A DNA stretch of 64,000 nt from Diogma glabrata (taxonomy: Eukaryota; Arthropoda; Insecta; Diptera; Cylindrotomidae), in contig OY856187.1 of NCBI GenBank assembly GCA_963693315.1, positions 392,406,788 through 392,470,787 on the forward strand, read 5' to 3'. How positions within the stretch are numbered: the stretch's first letter is position 1; the number at the start of each line of letters is the position of its first letter. Below are positions 25,973-36,146 of this stretch, piece by piece. The position numbers were made by a program, and so were the translations under genes. Under the pieces are notes generated by a model. The model was not told the origin of the DNA. It saw only the letters and a program-made list of their open reading frames with translations, and ran no database searches.

Positions 25973-26638
25973 TGTAACGACTCTTCGTTGGTTCTTTTAG
26001 ATTATTGAACAAACACGACAGTAAAAGACAGATCTTTAGTTAACAGAATCTCAAACTTTATTTGTCATCAAATTACAGCAGCTTCCGTTTTTCCTTACAA
26101 TAAATTCCAGGGTCTCCAATTTATGTACACTAAACTTCACCGCTTTTCCACAATTTGAATCAATAATATTCGGAATGGTAAAATCTGTATTTACTATTCC
26201 ACTAAGTTCAGATTCTTTCTCTATTAGTACCCAGGCTCAGATACCACCGATTATTCCTTAAACTTGCGAATATTTATAAACACTTTTAATTGCAAAAGTA
26301 AAACTGACTCTCTGATATTTTTGTTTGCTTATTTATATCGAAAAATAAATAAATCGAAACTTCTATAATCCACTAGAAATCAATACTACGTAGTCTGTAC
26401 ATTTTGAATAGGCCACACCTGTTTTCATTCAAACTTGCATTTGTATTAGCGAACTCAAATTTAATTTATGCAAAATGTATTAGGTAACTCCTTTTCATTC
26501 ATTAATGTAAACATTTGTATAACAAATTTAATTTATGCAATACAATTTGCAATACAAGTAAAAGATTGAAAAAGGAGTTAACGTTTAATTCATGAATGAG
26601 TAAATAAAATTAACCCATTCTGGACGAAGTTTATTACA
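25973..26638 (-). repeat. 3' LTR of the gypsy-type element
   Basis: 666 bp, 3' relative to the minus-strand element. Its outer edge is TGTAACGACTCTTCG and its inner edge is GTTTATTACA. Confidence 0.92.
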
Positions 26639-26649
26639 TTGCCCTCCAT
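26639..26649 (-). promoter_or_regulatory. Polypurine tract of the LTR element
   Basis: On the minus strand ATGGAGGGCAA lies directly before the 3' LTR, the position and composition expected for the plus-strand priming site. Confidence 0.75.
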
Positions 26650-29631
26650 TTAGTTTTGTTCGTCCCGAACAATATCAGAGATCGCATTGGTGCTGTTACC
26701 TTGGTACGGTGCCAACCTTTGCAGATGTATCACTTTCATCTTGGTACGGGGTCCCTTTTGTATGCGGTAGATAACATCATTAATTCGTTTGATTATTTTA
26801 TATGGGCCTTCCCAATCTGGCTGCAGCTTGGGTGATCTTCCCTTAGTTCTTCTGGGGTTGTATAGCCATACCAATTCTCCTTCTTGAAAACCGCCACTAT
26901 TTGCATTTATGTCGTACCTGGTTTTCATTTTGTCACTGGCAATCTTAATGTGGTCTCGAACCTGCTGATGGATTTTATTCAGCTTCTCCCTTAGTTGTCC
27001 CACATAATCTGTTTTTGTGGATACCAGACCTCCAGGGATGCCAAACTCGATGTCACTAGGAAGATGTAGTTCTCTTCCGAACATGATATTCGCTGGCGTT
27101 TCACTTGTCGTATCGTGCACTGCGCTACGATAGGCCATCAAGAATAACGGAAGATCCTTGTCCCAATTTCTTTGGTTGGCTTCTACTACCTTTGACAAAT
27201 GTTCTTCCATGGTTCGGTTGAATCGTTCTACCATGCCATCCGACTGCGGGTTCATAGGTGTAGTTCGTGTTTTTCTAATGCCGAGTGTTCTGCACAGCTC
27301 TTCCATCAGTTGAGATTCGAAATTCCTTCCCTGGTCGGTATGCAACTCGAGCGGTGTTCCATATCTGCAAACCCATTCATTGACTAATGTTTCCACGACC
27401 GTAACTGCTTCCTGGTTCGGTATTGCATATGCTTCCGGCCATTTTGTAAAGTAATCAATGACCACCATGATGTATTTGTTACCTTTTGTAGTTTCCGGAA
27501 ATGGCCCCGCGATGTCTATAGCAATTCTCTCCATTGGGGCGCCCACATTGTACTGTTGCATCTCTCCTCGAGTTCTAGTTTTTGGTCCTTTGCTCGCTGC
27601 ACAAGTATCGCATCGCCGACACCATTGCTCCACGTCTGTTTGATACCTTACCCAATAAAACCTCTCCCTTACTTTGGCTAGGGTTTTATTGACTCCCAGG
27701 TGTCCTCCAGAAATACTTCCACGCAGCTTTCCCAGTACCTCTTCCACTCGACTTGATGGCAACACCAGTTGTTCTAACACTTTCTTTCCATCAGCGGACT
27801 CCCATTTTCTTTTAAGTATCCCGTTGTCCATAAATAGTGAGTCCCATTGCGCCCAGTAGCATTTCACCTCCGTACTTAAAGGTGCGACCTCTTTCCACTC
27901 CGGTCGCCTTCCTTCAGTTTTCCATTTCAATATCGGAGCCATAGCTGGATCTTCTAGCTGCTCTCTTTTCATTGCTTCGGTACACCAGTCTTCAGGAGTT
28001 TGGAACTTAATTTGATTCACTTTCATTTCCTCATTTCCCTCAGTCCTGCTATATGACTTGCGCTCCTCAACACAGGGTCTTCTTGAAAGATCTTCAGCGT
28101 TACCATGTATCCTTCTCTTCCGGTGTTCAACGCGGCAATCTCCTTCCTTTTTGACATTTGCCTCCTTTCTCTCAGTCCTGCTATATGACTTGCGCTCCTC
28201 AACACAGGGTCTTCTTGAAAGATCTTCAGCGTTACAATGTATCCTTCTCTTCTGGTATTCAACGCGGCAATCTCCTTCCTTTTTGACATCCACTTGTTTG
28301 TTTGAAAGGTTCATCAACCGGACTGGAACTACTCCTTCTTTTGCTGCTACTCGTGTTTTGCATTCCCGTCTGATGTGCCCTAACTGCCCACAATTCCAGC
28401 ATCTTACTCTGCTAGATTTTCTTCGTTGATTTCGTTCAGGCTTATCTTCCAAACTTTTGACACGCATGATCACTTCATCAAGCGCTGCTTTCAGTGGTTC
28501 CTCAGCAACTTCCATCTGACATACTCTATCTGAGCCATACGCTCTTTTTCCAGCTTCAATTTGCAGGGCCAATGCTAAGACTTCTGCAGGTAGCTTCTTT
28601 CCGCTTAAATAAAGCTGATTCCTCATTTGGACATCTCGAAGAGCATTGATAAATGTATCAGCTGCCAATTCGTCTCGGTGTTCAGCGTTATAGTTCGGGT
28701 ATGACAGATTAACCAGTCTGACAATGTCAGCCTCTAATTCTTGCAAAGTTTCACTGACTCCCTGTTTTCGTGTCTTGAGCTGCATGCGATGGAGAGCTTG
28801 CATATGACTTTCCCCATATCTTACTTCTAAGGCCTCCATTATCTTGCTGTAATCACGCTCTGTCGCTGATAGTGTCTGCAAAATTTCAGCAGCAGGTCCC
28901 TTCAATGCCAATATAAGCGCATTTGCTCTTTGCTGGTGATCGAACCCAGTTGTTGCTATATCAAATTGCATCTTAAATATCTGGTACGATGTAGATCCAT
29001 CAAATACGGGTGTTTTCACTCTAGCTGGAGCTGAAGCAGTTGATGGATTGATCATGTTACCTGACTTCACTTGTGCTATTTCTTGGCGGAATTCTCTTGA
29101 AAGTTTGCGTAATTTCTCTTGTTCTTCGGTAACTGTCCGCAGCTCCCTTTCCATGTTGTTGATTTTGACCTCCGCACTGGATATACGTGACTCGATTACT
29201 TCACGTAGACTTTCTTGCTTTGCCATCATATCAGCAAATTGTTGTTGTTGAATGTTGCCTTGTTTGGCCGCCAATTGCTCTTGTTTGGCCATCATATCAG
29301 CAAGTTGTTGTTGTTGGTTGTTTCCTTGTTTGGCCATCATATCAGCAAGTTGTTGTTGTTGCTCTACTCTTTGTTCTGCTGCCAGTTTCTCTTGTCGGGC
29401 CATCATTTCTTTCATCAACACCATCATCGGATCAATTGCTGGGGCATTCTGGACTGGAGCTTCCTCCGACTCTACTTCTATGACCTCTGTGTTTTGGCCT
29501 GCTTCTTCTAAAACTTTACGCAGCCGAAATGCAAGTTCTGCCTTCGTTCCGTGGATTGGAGCGTTCCTTTTCTTCAACTCATCCTTCAGCTGGGTCTGGC
29601 TGAGATCACTTATATTTACTGTCTTGACCAT
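26650..29631 (-). CDS. Gag fused in frame to integrase (gypsy-type)
   Basis: A single open frame of 993 codons. The start is the ATG at 29631, which follows the primer-binding site; an upstream in-frame ATG at 29700 lies inside the LTR. Order of parts: a SAP-like DNA-binding motif (LSQTQLKDELKKRNAP, residues ~10-43); glutamine-rich coiled coil with repeated QQQQLADMMAKQ (~75-180); Gag capsid-like domain (~205-370); and one CCHC zinc knuckle (CWNCGQLGHIRREC, ~410). Then come two in-frame copies of a 44-codon stretch containing NAEDLSRRPC, which looks like the last residues of RNase H. The integrase follows, with an HHCC zinc domain (~635-670), a catalytic core with D in IDIAGPF, D in HTDQGRNF and E in GMVERFNRTMEE, and a C-terminal chromatin-binding-like tail. 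Protease, RT and most of RNase H are absent, yet the frame is intact. It would need those activities from another element. Confidence 0.93.
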   Translation of the reverse strand: MVKTVNISDLSQTQLKDELKKRNAPIHGTKAELAFRLRKVLEEAGQNTEVIEVESEEAPVQNAPAIDPMMVLMKEMMARQEKLAAEQRVEQQQQLADMMAKQGNNQQQQLADMMAKQEQLAAKQGNIQQQQFADMMAKQESLREVIESRISSAEVKINNMERELRTVTEEQEKLRKLSREFRQEIAQVKSGNMINPSTASAPARVKTPVFDGSTSYQIFKMQFDIATTGFDHQQRANALILALKGPAAEILQTLSATERDYSKIMEALEVRYGESHMQALHRMQLKTRKQGVSETLQELEADIVRLVNLSYPNYNAEHRDELAADTFINALRDVQMRNQLYLSGKKLPAEVLALALQIEAGKRAYGSDRVCQMEVAEEPLKAALDEVIMRVKSLEDKPERNQRRKSSRVRCWNCGQLGHIRRECKTRVAAKEGVVPVRLMNLSNKQVDVKKEGDCRVEYQKRRIHCNAEDLSRRPCVEERKSYSRTERKEANVKKEGDCRVEHRKRRIHGNAEDLSRRPCVEERKSYSRTEGNEEMKVNQIKFQTPEDWCTEAMKREQLEDPAMAPILKWKTEGRRPEWKEVAPLSTEVKCYWAQWDSLFMDNGILKRKWESADGKKVLEQLVLPSSRVEEVLGKLRGSISGGHLGVNKTLAKVRERFYWVRYQTDVEQWCRRCDTCAASKGPKTRTRGEMQQYNVGAPMERIAIDIAGPFPETTKGNKYIMVVIDYFTKWPEAYAIPNQEAVTVVETLVNEWVCRYGTPLELHTDQGRNFESQLMEELCRTLGIRKTRTTPMNPQSDGMVERFNRTMEEHLSKVVEANQRNWDKDLPLFLMAYRSAVHDTTSETPANIMFGRELHLPSDIEFGIPGGLVSTKTDYVGQLREKLNKIHQQVRDHIKIASDKMKTRYDINANSGGFQEGELVWLYNPRRTKGRSPKLQPDWEGPYKIIKRINDVIYRIQKGPRTKMKVIHLQRLAPYQGNSTNAISDIVRDEQN
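28031..28294 (-). repeat. 132-bp tandem duplication inside Gag-integrase
   Basis: CTCAGTCCTGCTATATGACT recurs 132 bp apart, followed each time by the same GCTCCTCAACACAGGGTC sequence. The duplication keeps the frame (44 codons). It repeats the remnant of the RNase H C-terminus (HGNAEDLSRRPC and HCNAEDLSRRPC). Confidence 0.9.
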
Positions 29632-29640
29632 TGTTTCAAT

Positions 29641-29659
29641 AATCCCACTTCTGACACCA
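29641..29659 (-). promoter_or_regulatory. Primer-binding site, tRNA-Leu-like
   Basis: On the minus strand, one base after the 5' LTR, the sequence reads TGGTGTCAGAAGTGGGATT. This is complementary to CCA plus the 3' acceptor of a leucine tRNA as I know it from animals (RC close to TGTCAGGAGTGGGATT). Assignment to tRNA-Leu is from memory of the tRNA and needs checking against the host tRNA set. Confidence 0.7.
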
Positions 29660-29660
29660 C

Positions 29661-30326
29661 TGAAACGACTCTTCGTTGGTTCTTTTAGATTATTGAACAA
29701 ACACGACAGTAAAAGACAGATCTTTAGTTAACAGAATCTCAAACTTTATTTGTCATCAAATTACAGCAGCTTCCGTTTTTCCTTACAATAAATTCCAGGG
29801 TCTCCAATTTATGTACACTAAACTTCACCGCTTTTCCACAATTTGAATCAATAATATTCGGAATGGTAAAATCTGTATTTACTATTCCACTAAGTTCAGA
29901 TTCTTTCTCTATTAGTACCCAGGCTCAGATACCACCGATTATTCCTTAAACTTGCGAATATTTATAAACACTTTTAATTGCAAAAGTAAAACTGACTCTC
30001 TGATATTTTTGTTTGCTTATTTATATCGAAAAATAAATAAATCGAAACTTCTATAATCCACTAGAAATCAATACTACGTAGTCTGTACATTTTGAATAGG
30101 CCACACCTGTTTTCATTCAAACTTGCATTTGTATTAGCGAACTCAAATTTAATTTATGCAAAATGTATTAGGTAACTCCTTTTCATTCATTAATGTAAAC
30201 ATTTGTATAACAAATTTAATTTATGCAATACAATTTGCAATACAAGTAAAAGATTGAAAAAGGAGTTAACGTTTAATTCATGAATGAGTAAATAAAATTA
30301 ACCCATTCTGGACGAAGTTTATTACA
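29661..30326 (-). repeat. 5' LTR of the gypsy-type element
   Basis: 666 bp, same sequence as the partner at 25973 apart from isolated differences. It should carry the promoter for minus-strand transcription. Confidence 0.92.
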
Positions 30327-30739
30327 ATATATAATAAAAAGATGGGTGAATCGATTTCACACTATTCTAAATTGATTTTGAGTTGCTCTCTTCGTAACTA
30401 CCTAGATCTTATTTCGTTGCTTTTTTTATATAAATTAATCAACTTAAAAAAACCGAACTATTTGTATGAAAAGATAAATCTATCTAGATCGACCAGGACA
30501 CTAAATATAAATTTACCAATTAATTGCAATTCTAAAGCCCGTCAATCGTCCTTTTTCGTTCATGCTATTAAAGTTTGGAATTCATTGGATCATAGCATAA
30601 AATCTGCTGGCTCTTTTGGAACATTTAAAAGACTGTCATTTGAATTTCTATCTTCCAATGCCTAGTTCAAACTGTAATTTTACTATCTGAGTCAGAATAT
30701 AATATATCTAGTTCAGAGATGAGAAAGAAACGTTCTTCG

Positions 30740-32082
30740 AACGAATATCTAAGAATGTTTTGAAAATCCAATCGCATTTATTCCTTTTTTTTATTAAGGA
30801 AAGAATACGAATATATAAAGAATAGAAATAAGAGAAATGTTTTCATTCGAATGTTTTATATTCTCCAGCACTCGTGTTTTAAAATATCTGTCGTTTTTAT
30901 TTTATTTCTTTTATTCTTCCTATTCGCTTTATAATCATAACATTTTCTTAGTTTTTTTTACTATTTGCCTTGGTGATTGAAAACGAAAAACTGCGATTTG
31001 AGGACGATATCAATTGATATTCGTGTTCGTTTTGAGTGAAGCAACGGAAACAAATGAAAAATTATATGCAATTGTTGTTGTTTTTTCAGTTACTTCAGTC
31101 AAATCGGACGCACCTATATTATTTAGTTTATGTATGATAATTGATAACAAATCGGAACGAAATTAGCATTTTAAAGGACGCAAGTTGAAGTTTTAATTAA
31201 ATAAAATTGGACTATTGTTTATTTAATATATTTGATTAATTAATTGAACAATTTTTTTAAAACTTGAAATCATGGAATGGAACCAGAAGGCTCGGGCGTA
31301 AACAAAACTGCGTCATTTATATTAAATAAAATTAACTTAAATGTTTACAAAATATTTTAAAAAATTTCAATATGAGTAATAACTTCTAGTATAAATAATT
31401 AATTATTTTATATTAAAATGATATTTTTGCTTGTTAAAAAAGACCTAATGAATTTAGAATTAAATATTTTTTTTATTTTCAAGCTCTGTTACAAAGACTA
31501 CCTCTATTTTCTATTGACAAATGGTGGTAAGGGTAGGAAGTTACTACGAGGTGTCAGGACTTCGGTTTGTACGAAGGGTTTAGTCTTTACTTCATGAAAG
31601 GTGAGAGGGTGTGTGTTTACTTCTAGCTAGAGAAGTAAAAGAAAAACAATACAAAACATAAATGCGATGTCGTAAACAACAAAACATATTATCACATTAC
31701 ATTACATGCTTGAGTTTAATTCCAGCTAATCCGTTGCGTTTTTAGGCTTCCGTTTTTTATACGGAACACTATTGGTGAGAGTAAAACGTGTTTTTCACAT
31801 TATTTCGATTATCTCGATTAATATACATCCAATGAACTTGAAATTTGGCATGCGTATGAAACTAATCTGTCCACACAAGATGAGGGGTTGAAAAAAAAAA
31901 CAAAATTAATTTCGTTTGGTTAACAGGGTTACGATGTGAGGCCTTCGAGAAAATACATTTTTATATCGAGTCAAGTAGGGTATCATATGAAAGGGCTTCA
32001 CTTCAGTATTTCTAAAAAATATATTTTGGAATTTTACACCCTACCATTTTTTGTGTAAATCTAAATAATAGCGTTTTCTGTA
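30740..32082. other. Left non-coding part of the hAT-like element
   Basis: AT-rich, no gene recognised. Near 31967-32070 one diverged unit of the repeat found at 37120-40105 appears (TCAAGTAGGGTATCATATGA and TTTTACACCCTACCATTTTT). Confidence 0.55.
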
Positions 32083-32197
32083 TTTTTTTTTTTTATTGGA
32101 AGTTGGGCATGTTTAGTGTTAATATAATTAATTATACATTAACGTCTCTGAATATCCGAAGATACCATGCCAACTAGGGATTATAATCAATTGAGAA

Positions 32198-32851
32198 TTA
32201 AGTTTCTTTTAGAAATTTATGAACGCCGACTTTGAACTTTTGCGGGTTAAAGTTATCAGGGAAAACCCACGAAGGTAATGAGTTCCAGAGATGGGAGACT
32301 CTGTTGAAAAAGTCGCGCTGGAAGGCTACAGTTCTACATCTAATTATTTGAACCGTAAAAGGATGGGCCGCTACCGATGCTCTGGTATGACGCGATAGGT
32401 TTGCAGACTTTGGTAAAATCGATTTGATCTCTTCAGAAACCCGTTCATCCATGAAATATTTGTAGAAAAGCGTCAAATCAGCAACATTTCTTCTATGCTG
32501 CAAGGAATCAAGGTCATTAGTAAGATTTGAGTTACCAATCAATTTAACTGCTCTCCGCTGTACAGAATCAAGACACTTCAAACTACATAAGTATGCTCCA
32601 CCCCATATGTGAGAACAATATTCCATACAGGGACGTATAAAAGATTTGTATATTAAAAGAAGCTGTTCGCTACTGAAAAACTTACGACATCGTCCCAAAA
32701 ACCCCAATTTTTGAACAGCGCTTTTTGCTAGGGTAAAAATATGAGAATTCCATTTCATATTATTTTCAACCTCAACTCCTAGAAGTTTCACGGACTCTTT
32801 CTCTATCAAAACGTTGGAATCAAACTTCAAAACTTCTTTGAAAAATGGCAA
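32198..32851 (-). pseudogene. LINE D ORF2, C-terminal piece
   Basis: 217 codons on the minus strand, containing VKLLGVEVENNMKWNSHIF, FFSSEQLLLIYKSFIRPCME, SVQRRAVKLIGNSNLTNDL and LDSLQHRRNVADLTLFYKYF. It ends with FNPQKFKVGVHKFLKET. This is the region after the RT fingers and palm. A frame change near 32830-32850 separates it from the RT core piece (32827-33675). The order and content match LINE C residue by residue in general form, so the true protein ran through. The element is inactive here. Confidence 0.88.
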
Positions 32852-33675
32852 ACTTGTGTTTTGGACGTATTGAATTCAACACTGTTAGTAACACCCCAAT
32901 CAAAGATAGTTTTAAGATCAACGTTTAATGAATCTATCAAATTTGATCTACAGTTATTAAGCGCTAAAGGCGAATACGATCTAGGTGCAACATGAGATGC
33001 ATGAAGAGTGCTATCATCAGCAAAACTATGGATAGGATTAATTGTTGAAACCAACAAGTCATTAATATAGATAAGAAAAAGAGTTGGGGACAAAGCGGAA
33101 CCTTGAGGAACGCCTGCATTAGTCGAAAATACATCCGATGAAATACCGTCAACATTGACTCGAAATTTTCGCTCAGATATAAAGCTTTGTATCCAGGAAA
33201 TTAGTGGCTCATCTAAACCATAACATCTCAACTTGCATATAAGATTTTTGTGCCAAACTTTGTCAAATGCTTTGGAAATATCAAGAGCAACGCCGAAAGT
33301 CTCACCAAAGTTTTCAAGGGATCTGTTCCAAAGATGAGTAACAAACGAAAGCAAATCTCCTGTTGCTCTTCCTTTTCGGAAGCCGTATTGTCTTTCATTA
33401 AGTAATTTGGAAGACTCTAAGAAGCTCATTAAATTAAAATTTATATATTTCTCAAAAACTTTAGACACTACTGACAAAATTGAAATGGGTCTGTAATTGG
33501 ATGGGTCAGTTTTGCTACCCTTTTTTGCTACTGGCTGTACACTAGCAATTTTCCATATTACAGGAAAAATCCCTTTCTTATAAGACAAATAAAATATTTT
33601 AGTGAGGATAGGTGCTAGCTCCCTAGCAAACGTTTTAAGTATAATTGGAGGAATATTATCAGGCCCAGATGCCTT
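32827..33675 (-). pseudogene. LINE D ORF2, reverse-transcriptase core
   Basis: The minus-strand frame holds the RT core: SGPDNIPPIILKTFARELAP, VQPVAKKGSKTDPSNYRPIS, VALDISKAFDKVWHK, NAGVPQGSALSPTLFLIY and the catalytic box HSFADDSTLHASH. The piece begins right at the end of the inserted 2.0-kb DNA transposon. The upstream half of the same domain junction (INTNKP) is at about 35690. A frameshift marks its downstream end. Product type: endonuclease-reverse transcriptase that copies LINE RNA at nicked target DNA. Confidence 0.92.
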
Positions 33676-33959
33676 CCCGTCAAACAAACCGCGTCTGTGC
33701 GTCTGTTCAACAAGCGCAAATATGCCCAATATTTTATCTTGCGCCTGTTTTACGTACACAAACAATATAACTTTTCAAATTTTCTACAAGCGCCTTTGCA
33801 TGTCCTTTTCTTGTCGGTTGTTCTCAAACACAGTACAAGTACTTAGCAACCACAGAAGTTTGATCTTTTCTGTATGCCTTGTGCATGTCGCGTGGCAAAC
33901 CTGCAATTTTTGGTTATAAAAACAATTTTTTGGATTGTGAACATACAAAAATACATTTT

Positions 33960-34470
33960 TGTTTGCCTGTTCTGGGCATGGTCGGTGTTCTCCCTTACCA
34001 AAAGAAAGGAAATACATAAATTACTAAAATCTAAATATAAATAAATTATTATTGTTAACACATGTGTTATTGTGGGTGTTTTGAGCATGAACCGCGTTCG
34101 TCGCTATATAATACAGAAAATATATGCAAGAATAACAAATTTTTCAGTTAAAAATAATGATACAAGTTTGTGTGTATGTTCGGGGCACGGCTGGCGCTCG
34201 TACCTACCTAACAAATTAATGTAACAACAGAATGAATTATTTGGTGCATGTACTGCGGATGAGCCGCGTTCTTCCTTACCGAAAAGCATGATATAAATTA
34301 GTATTGTACACACAAAACATATGTAACTATGTATGTTTTGAGCATGGTCCGCGTTCGCTGTTATACTAAAAAAAATTAATGATTAGGTATTACAAGTTGT
34401 TCATGTAAGAGTAATGAGCTATACAAGTTTTTGTTTCCGTGCATGAACCGCGCTCGCACTCATCAAATAA
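33960..34470. repeat. Degenerate GCATG(A/G)NCCGCG-type repeats
   Basis: Related blocks occur about every 75-115 bp: GCATGGTCGGTGTTC (33975), GCATGAACCGCGTTCG (34085), GCACGGCTGGCGCTCG (34185), GATGAGCCGCGTTC (34258), GCATGGTCCGCGTTCG (34344) and GCATGAACCGCGCTCG (34441). The spacers are AT-rich. They form the left internal array of the 2.0-kb element. Confidence 0.7.
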
Positions 34471-34889
34471 TAAAAAAATAAGTTAGTTTGGGTTAACATA
34501 CACATGTCGTTATTTACAATTCGACTCGTACGATTACCAACTTTGTTTTGGCAATTTGAATATAGATTTTGAAGTGATTTATTCTGTGCATTTTAAAAAT
34601 AAACTGAAAAATTATATTATATTATATAAAATTATATTATAGTATAGTATTTGTATATTATATATTATTTGATTGAAATATTATTTGAACTAATTTAAAT
34701 AAAACTATAAATAAACAATTGCGTTTTTTTTTCAAATAAATGTTTACATAACTCATACTCAAATGGAAAGGATATTTTAAATATGTGTTACATCTTCTTG
34801 CCTAGTTTTTTCTTTCACTTTATAACACGTATATGCAATATTGTTATTTTTATTGCACAACAAGTACAGATGTGCTTGTTAACACACAT

Positions 34890-35585
34890 TTGAGGCTGCC
34901 TATAAGCACTACTTTAAGCTTGTTCTGTGCCCATACGCAAAGGGTTTTAAACCATCGGTGCAAGTGAAATGGATATGCAACATACTTTGAGGCTGCCCAT
35001 AAGCATTGCTATGAGCTTGTTCTGTGCTCAAGCGCAAGATACTGTACACCGTCAGTGCTAAAAGGGATGGATATTAAACACACTTTTGAGGCTGTCTATA
35101 ATCAATCATTTGCGCCTGTTCTGTGCTCATGCGCAAGAGTTTGTACGCTGTCAGTGCAAGTGACATGGACATTAAACATACTGTTGAGACGGACCATAAA
35201 CAGCCCTTTGAGCTTTTTCTGTGCTCGTGCGCAAGATACTGCACACCGTCAATGGTAAATGGCACAGATATTAAACACACTTTTGAGGCTGTCTATAATC
35301 AATCATTTGCGCCTGTTCTGTGCTCATACGCAAGAGTTTGTACGCTATCAGTGCAAGTGACATGGATATTTAACATACTTTTGAGACTGACCATAAACAT
35401 GCCTTTGAGCTTGTGCTGTGCTCATGCGCAAGATACTGTACACCGTCAGTGCTAAACAGAATAGATATTAAACACACTTTTTAGGCTGTCTATAATCAAT
35501 CCTTTGTGCCTGTTCGGTGCTCATACGCAAGAGATTGTACACCGTCGGTACAAGCGCTTGCGCTAAGGGGTTTAATGCATTGTGT
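34890..35585. repeat. 98-bp tandem repeat in alternating A/B units
   Basis: TGTTCTGTGCTCATGCGCAA-type blocks start near 34921, 35018, 35117, 35215, 35314, 35412 and 35511, a period of about 98 bp. Two unit types alternate: one with CTGTCTATAATCAATCATTT and GAGTTTGTACGC, the other with a CCATAAACA-type block and GATACTGTACACCGTC. The real period is thus about 197 bp, a higher-order repeat. Open frames here are repeat translation. Confidence 0.9.
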
Positions 35586-35684
35586 ATGTACTTCTTAATG
35601 ACTTGTGTCGTACTGCGCTTGTCTCATACACAAGGACGCAAAACATACATTTTACAAGCCCAAATGTTAAAATTGTTTGACGGG

Positions 35685-36146
35685 CTTGTTGGTATTAATT
35701 TGTAAAAGCATTTTTCGAATAATGTTTTTACGAAAAATTATTCGCTTCATTTTGAGCGATGCTTTAGGAATAGGTCTAGGTTGGAAATTGGGTTCGACTA
35801 AGGTAGAATTTATAGAAAAAATATGTCCTAGCAAATTAGCCTTTTCTTTTGGGTCAATAATAGGTATATCTCTATCAATAAGAGGAGGAAGAGAAGATTT
35901 ACAGAAATTGCCTTGGATAGTCTTAGCGGCTTTAAAGAAGTTACGCGATCCAGTTCGGTGCTCAACAAATTCAGAAGCTTTTTTCAAATTAAATAGATTT
36001 TTCTCTCCATCTATTAGTTTCCTACATAAATTCCTCTCTTTTCGATACTCTCTAAGGTTTTCATCAGTTTTGTTTTGGAAAACTTTCGAAAAGCCTTTTT
36101 TTAGCTTTAATTGCATTTTTGCATTTACTCGAAAACCATAGGTCAA
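35685..36146 (-). pseudogene. LINE D ORF2, linker between endonuclease and RT
   Basis: A minus-strand frame with LREYRKERNLCRKLIDGEKN, FVEHRTGSRNFFKAAKTIQG, DPKEKANLLGHIFSINSTLV and FRKNIIRKMLLQINTNKP. These match the linker of LINE C in order (for example HPSGSRSFFQAVKSVQSNF there). It is cut at its 3' side by the 2.0-kb TIR element. On its 5' side, a length change in the T run at about 36093-36099 throws it out of frame with the endonuclease piece. Confidence 0.88.

Larger units (their letters stand above)
25973..30326 (-). mobile_element. Ty3/gypsy-type LTR element, Gag-integrase only
   Basis: Two 666-bp LTRs (25973-26638 and 29661-30326) are almost identical; the second letters of the outer ends, TGTAACG and TGAAACG, give one visible difference. 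On the minus strand each LTR starts TGTAATAAAC and ends in CA. The 4-bp duplication ATAT flanks the element, and copy B shows the empty site within GGTATATATATAATAAAAAG. A primer-binding site and a polypurine tract are present. The 4.35-kb length is short because protease, RT and RNase H are missing. It interrupts ORF2 of LINE A. Confidence 0.93.
22750..30665 (+). pseudogene. LINE ORF2 (endonuclease-RT), copy A, split
   Basis: Three pieces remain. 22750-23355 holds the endonuclease start (FNFAHLNPGSIL, ISETWLKEKHN, ILGDFNINLL). 24099-25972 holds the rest of the endonuclease and the reverse transcriptase, with DFRPISILPCLSKVLE, LLDFSKAFDSVDH, GVPQGSILGPLLF and FADDLQLYDS. 30331-30665 is the C-terminal tail ending FKRLSFEFLSSNA. 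The pieces are separated by a LINE fragment and an LTR element. One base is also lost at about 25728 (AACTTGGCC here, AGCTTGGGCC in copy B). Copy B at 56286-59105 has the same protein in one frame, so copy A is certainly non-functional as it stands. Confidence 0.9.
33676..35684. mobile_element. 2.0-kb TIR element (CCCGTCAAACAA), 3-bp TSD
   Basis: A perfect 12-bp TIR, CCCGTCAAACAA / TTGTTTGACGGG, flanked by CTT on both sides (33673-33675 and 35685-35687). The insertion splits the LINE D reading frame between INTNKP and ASGPDNIP. LINE C preserves the corresponding unbroken sequence. There is no transposase; the interior is repeat arrays. A 3-bp TSD and many subterminal repeats resemble CMC-type (EnSpm-like) non-autonomous elements, but the termini are not CACTA-like, so superfamily is open. 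Confidence 0.9.

Noticed and set aside
27199..29731. Several + strand ORFs of 60-160 codons opposite the Gag-integrase ORF
   Set aside because: They are shadows of a strongly supported minus-strand ORF with clear domains.
34104..35705. ORFs rich in cysteine such as 35055-35258 and 35123-35455
   Set aside because: They repeat with the 98-bp unit in both strands and have no conserved domain.
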